A stretch of 64,000 bases of DNA from Microvirga terricola. GTDB taxonomy: Bacteria > Pseudomonadota > Alphaproteobacteria > Rhizobiales > Beijerinckiaceae. The stretch is taken from NCBI RefSeq assembly GCF_011777495.1, contig NZ_JAATJS010000002.1, positions 682,001 through 746,000 of the forward strand. Direction: 5' to 3'. This document shows, one piece after another, positions 61,534-64,000 of the stretch. The first letter of the stretch is position 1; every line of letters starts with the position of its first letter. The notes below the pieces were generated by a model that did not search any database, was not told the origin of the DNA, and saw nothing but the letters and a program-made list of their open reading frames with translations. A program made the translations under genes and the position numbers.

Positions 61534-64000
61534 ATGAGCGGCGTCAACGAAATCCGGTCGGCCTTCCTCGATTACTACGCCAAGAACGGCCATGAGGTCG
61601 TGGCGTCGAGCCCCCTTGTGCCTCGCAACGATCCGACCCTGATGTTCACGAACGCCGGCATGGTGCAGTTCAAAAACGTCTTCACCGGCGTCGAGAAGCG
61701 GCCGTATTCCCGCGCAGCCACGGCGCAGAAATGCGTGCGCGCGGGCGGCAAGCACAACGATCTCGACAATGTGGGCTACACGGCGCGCCACCACACCTTC
61801 TTCGAGATGCTGGGCAATTTCTCGTTCGGCGATTACTTCAAGGAACGGGCGATTGAACTCGCCTGGAACCTGATCACCAAGGAATTCGACCTGACGAAGG
61901 AGCGCCTGCTCGTCACCGTCTATCACGACGACGACGAGGCGGCGAACCTGTGGAAGAAGATCGCCGGATTCTCTGATTCCAAGATCATCCGCATCCCGAC
62001 CTCGGACAACTTCTGGCAGATGGGCGATACCGGCCCCTGCGGCCCGTGCTCGGAAATCTTCATCGACCAGGGCGACAAGCTCTGGGGCGGCCCTCCCGGC
62101 TCTGCGGATGAGGATGGCGACCGCTTCCTCGAATTCTGGAATCTCGTGTTCATGCAATACGAGCAGATCGAGCCCGGCAATCGCATCCCGCTGCCCAAGC
62201 CCTCCATCGACACCGGCATGGGGCTGGAGCGCATCGCCGCGATCATGCAGGGCGTCTATTCTAACTACGACACGGACCTATTCCGCACCCTCATCGAAGC
62301 CGTGGCGCACGCCACCGGCGTTGCGCCGGAAGGCGACCGCAAGGCCTCGCACCGGGTGATCGCGGACCACCTGCGCACGTCCTGCTTCCTCGTGGCCGAT
62401 GGCGTGCTGCCGTCGAACGAGGGCCGTGGCTATGTGCTTCGCCGCATCATGCGCCGCGCCATGCGTCATGCGCAGCTTCTGGGCGCGAAGGAGCCATTGA
62501 TGTACCGCCTCGTGCCCGCTTTGGTGCGCGAGATGGGGCAGGCCTATCCGGAGCTGGTGCGCGCCGAGTCGCTCATCACCGAGACGCTGAAGCTTGAGGA
62601 AACCCGCTTCCGCAAGACGCTGGAGCGCGGCCTGACGATCCTCGACGATGAAACGCGCAACCTCACCAAGGGCCAGTCGCTCTCCGGCGAGACGGCGTTC
62701 ACGCTCTACGACACCTACGGCTTCCCGCTCGATCTGACGCAGGATGCCTTGAAGCCGCGCGGCATCGGCGTCGATACGGATGCCTTCGACGCCGCCATGG
62801 AGCGCCAGCGCGAGAAGGCGCGCGCCGCGTGGTCCGGGTCGGGCGAGGCGGCAACGGAAACCGTGTGGTTCGGCATCAAGGAGCGCGTCGGCGCGACCGA
62901 CTTTTTGGGCTACGACACCGAGAACGCCGAGGGCGTGGTGCTGGCGCTGATCAAGGATGGCCAGGAGGTCAAGGAGATCAAGGCTGGAGAAACCGGCCTC
63001 GTGGTCCTCAACCAGACGCCGTTCTATGGCGAATCCGGCGGCCAGGTCGGCGATACGGGCATCATGCAGGGCGAGGGCTCGCGCCTTCGCGTTTCCGGCA
63101 CCGAGAAGAAGCTCGGCGATTTGTTCGTGCACCACGTCATGGTGGAGCATGGCACGCTCAAGCTGAACCAGTCGCTGGAGCTGATCGTGGATCACGCGCG
63201 CCGCACGGCGATCCGCTCCAACCACTCCGCAACGCACCTGCTGCACGAAGCGCTGCGTCAGGTGCTCGGCGATCACGTGGCGCAAAAGGGCTCGCTCGTC
63301 TCGCCCGACCGCCTGCGCTTCGACTTCAGCCATCCCAAGCCCATGAGCGATGAGGAAGTGGCGAAGGTCGAGGAGATCGCCAACAAGGTGCTGCTCCAGA
63401 ACGAGCCCGTCGTGACCAAGTTGATGGGCGTGGAAGAAGCCATCGAATCCGGCGCGCGCGCGTTGTTCGGTGAGAAATACGGCGAGGAAGTCCGCGTCGT
63501 GTCCATGGGCAAGGCTGACGGCAACAAGACGTTCTCTGTCGAACTTTGCGGCGGCACGCATGTGAGCCGCACGGGCGATATCGGCCTCATCACGATCCTT
63601 GCCGAGGGCGCGGTGGCCGCGGGTGTGCGCCGTCTCGAAGCGATGACGGGCGATGTGGCGCGTCACCACCTCACCGAGGAAAGTCGCCGCCTGCGCGAAA
63701 TCGCGAGCCTTCTGAAAATCCCCGCCGATGAAGCGCCCGCGCGCCTCTCGGCGCTGCTCGAGGAAAAGCGTAAAGTGGAGCGCGAACTCACCGACGCGCG
63801 CCGCAAGATCGCCATGGGCGGCGGGGTTGCGGGCGGCGAAGAGCCGGTGCGCGAAATCGCGGGCATCAAGCTCATGGCGCGCGCCGTCACCGGCGTCGAG
63901 ATGAAGGATCTGAAGAGCCTCGCCGATGAAGGCAAGAAGCGCATCGGCTCGGGCGTCGTCGCCATCGTCGGCGTGGGTGAGGATGGCAAGGCGGGCATCG
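61534..64000 (+). CDS. alaS: Alanyl-tRNA synthetase (3' end beyond the window)
   Basis: The first 822 codons are present; the usual protein is about 880 residues. The start ATG is at 61534 ([20 protein letters not shown]). Motifs include the aminoacylation core ([67 protein letters not shown]), the editing domain with [12 protein letters not shown], and the zinc-binding block with Cys and His in [15 protein letters not shown]. It attaches alanine to tRNA-Ala. Only the C-terminal part is missing. Confidence 0.98.
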   Translation, partial: MSGVNEIRSAFLDYYAKNGHEVVASSPLVPRNDPTLMFTNAGMVQFKNVFTGVEKRPYSRAATAQKCVRAGGKHNDLDNVGYTARHHTFFEMLGNFSFGDYFKERAIELAWNLITKEFDLTKERLLVTVYHDDDEAANLWKKIAGFSDSKIIRIPTSDNFWQMGDTGPCGPCSEIFIDQGDKLWGGPPGSADEDGDRFLEFWNLVFMQYEQIEPGNRIPLPKPSIDTGMGLERIAAIMQGVYSNYDTDLFRTLIEAVAHATGVAPEGDRKASHRVIADHLRTSCFLVADGVLPSNEGRGYVLRRIMRRAMRHAQLLGAKEPLMYRLVPALVREMGQAYPELVRAESLITETLKLEETRFRKTLERGLTILDDETRNLTKGQSLSGETAFTLYDTYGFPLDLTQDALKPRGIGVDTDAFDAAMERQREKARAAWSGSGEAATETVWFGIKERVGATDFLGYDTENAEGVVLALIKDGQEVKEIKAGETGLVVLNQTPFYGESGGQVGDTGIMQGEGSRLRVSGTEKKLGDLFVHHVMVEHGTLKLNQSLELIVDHARRTAIRSNHSATHLLHEALRQVLGDHVAQKGSLVSPDRLRFDFSHPKPMSDEEVAKVEEIANKVLLQNEPVVTKLMGVEEAIESGARALFGEKYGEEVRVVSMGKADGNKTFSVELCGGTHVSRTGDIGLITILAEGAVAAGVRRLEAMTGDVARHHLTEESRRLREIASLLKIPADEAPARLSALLEEKRKVERELTDARRKIAMGGGVAGGEEPVREIAGIKLMARAVTGVEMKDLKSLADEGKKRIGSGVVAIVGVGEDGKAGI

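Noticed and set aside
62278..63669. 463-codon minus-strand frame inside alaS
   Set aside because: AlaS motifs are continuous on the plus strand across this stretch, and the antisense translation shows no domain.
1..64000. tRNA, rRNA, CRISPR array, insertion sequence or prophage
   Set aside because: I looked for tRNA-like TTCGA loops with matching stems, repeat-spacer arrays, transposase and integrase motifs and found none that hold up.

Overview
The window is a GC-rich chromosomal segment of an alphaproteobacterium, most likely of the order Hyphomicrobiales (Rhizobiales). The support is a run of order-typical markers: dksA, a FliO-type gene and the cell-cycle kinase gene cckA in a row, a recA with the rhizobial-type N-terminus and a GAAC-N7-GAAC LexA site, a perfect CtrA-type site (TTAA-N7-TTAAC), and a very long GPR/TipN-like coiled-coil protein. 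I cannot fix the genus. It reads as ordinary chromosome rather than a plasmid, phage or island: I see no rRNA, tRNA, CRISPR array, transposase or integrase. One short stretch (about 43,070-43,715) is strikingly AT-rich and looks foreign.

Layout. 1-3,017: branched-chain amino-acid-type ABC operon on the minus strand (binding protein, LivG, LivF, start of a LivH permease). 3,124-9,446: single genes (EamA exporter, UspA, GNAT, PPK2 polyphosphate kinase, GST, GYD protein) and a LigD split into separate polymerase and phosphoesterase genes. 9,490-14,848: oligopeptide ABC operon. 15,007-18,712: purine catabolism, with puuD and a GlcG/HbpS-like gene on the minus strand and, divergently, uraH and a puuE-uraD fusion, covering urate to allantoate. 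18,822-22,656: LysM/BON protein, rhodanese, two periplasmic c-type cytochromes, a CatB-like acetyltransferase with palindromic operator-like sites, and an XRE-cupin regulator. 22,767-29,239: EamA exporter, a metallophosphoesterase-glycosyltransferase pair that fits PlcP/Agt membrane-lipid remodelling, two tandem paralogous MFS transporters, and a DgcA-type racemase. 29,325-33,299: Mla/MCE phospholipid transport operon. 33,412-38,061: 1,549-residue GPR/TipN-like protein.

38,378-46,004: ferredoxin, UspA, a PH-like membrane protein, a CoxE-type VWA protein, a KefC-type antiporter, the foreign AT-rich plsY, a Cys/Met-metabolism PLP enzyme and a periplasmic Clp-fold protein. 46,132-51,173: MoxR ATPase, SixA phosphatase, a protein with a phage-lysin-like domain, and the YcjX-YcjF pair. 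51,293-53,669: MBOAT plus SGNH-like protein, a likely O-acetylation pair. 53,845-64,000: dksA, fliO-like, cckA, PAP2 phosphatase, SRPBCC protein, recA and the first 822 codons of alaS.

The envelope is a recurring theme: Mla transport, PlcP/Agt, PAP2, PlsY, MBOAT/SGNH and the polar-growth candidate. Cell-cycle control appears in cckA with its upstream CtrA site. The best leads are the foreign plsY segment, the GPR-like protein, the PlcP/Agt pair with Pho-box-like repeats, the CtrA site, and the LigD split without a ligase domain. All function calls rest on reading motifs by eye; no database search was run.
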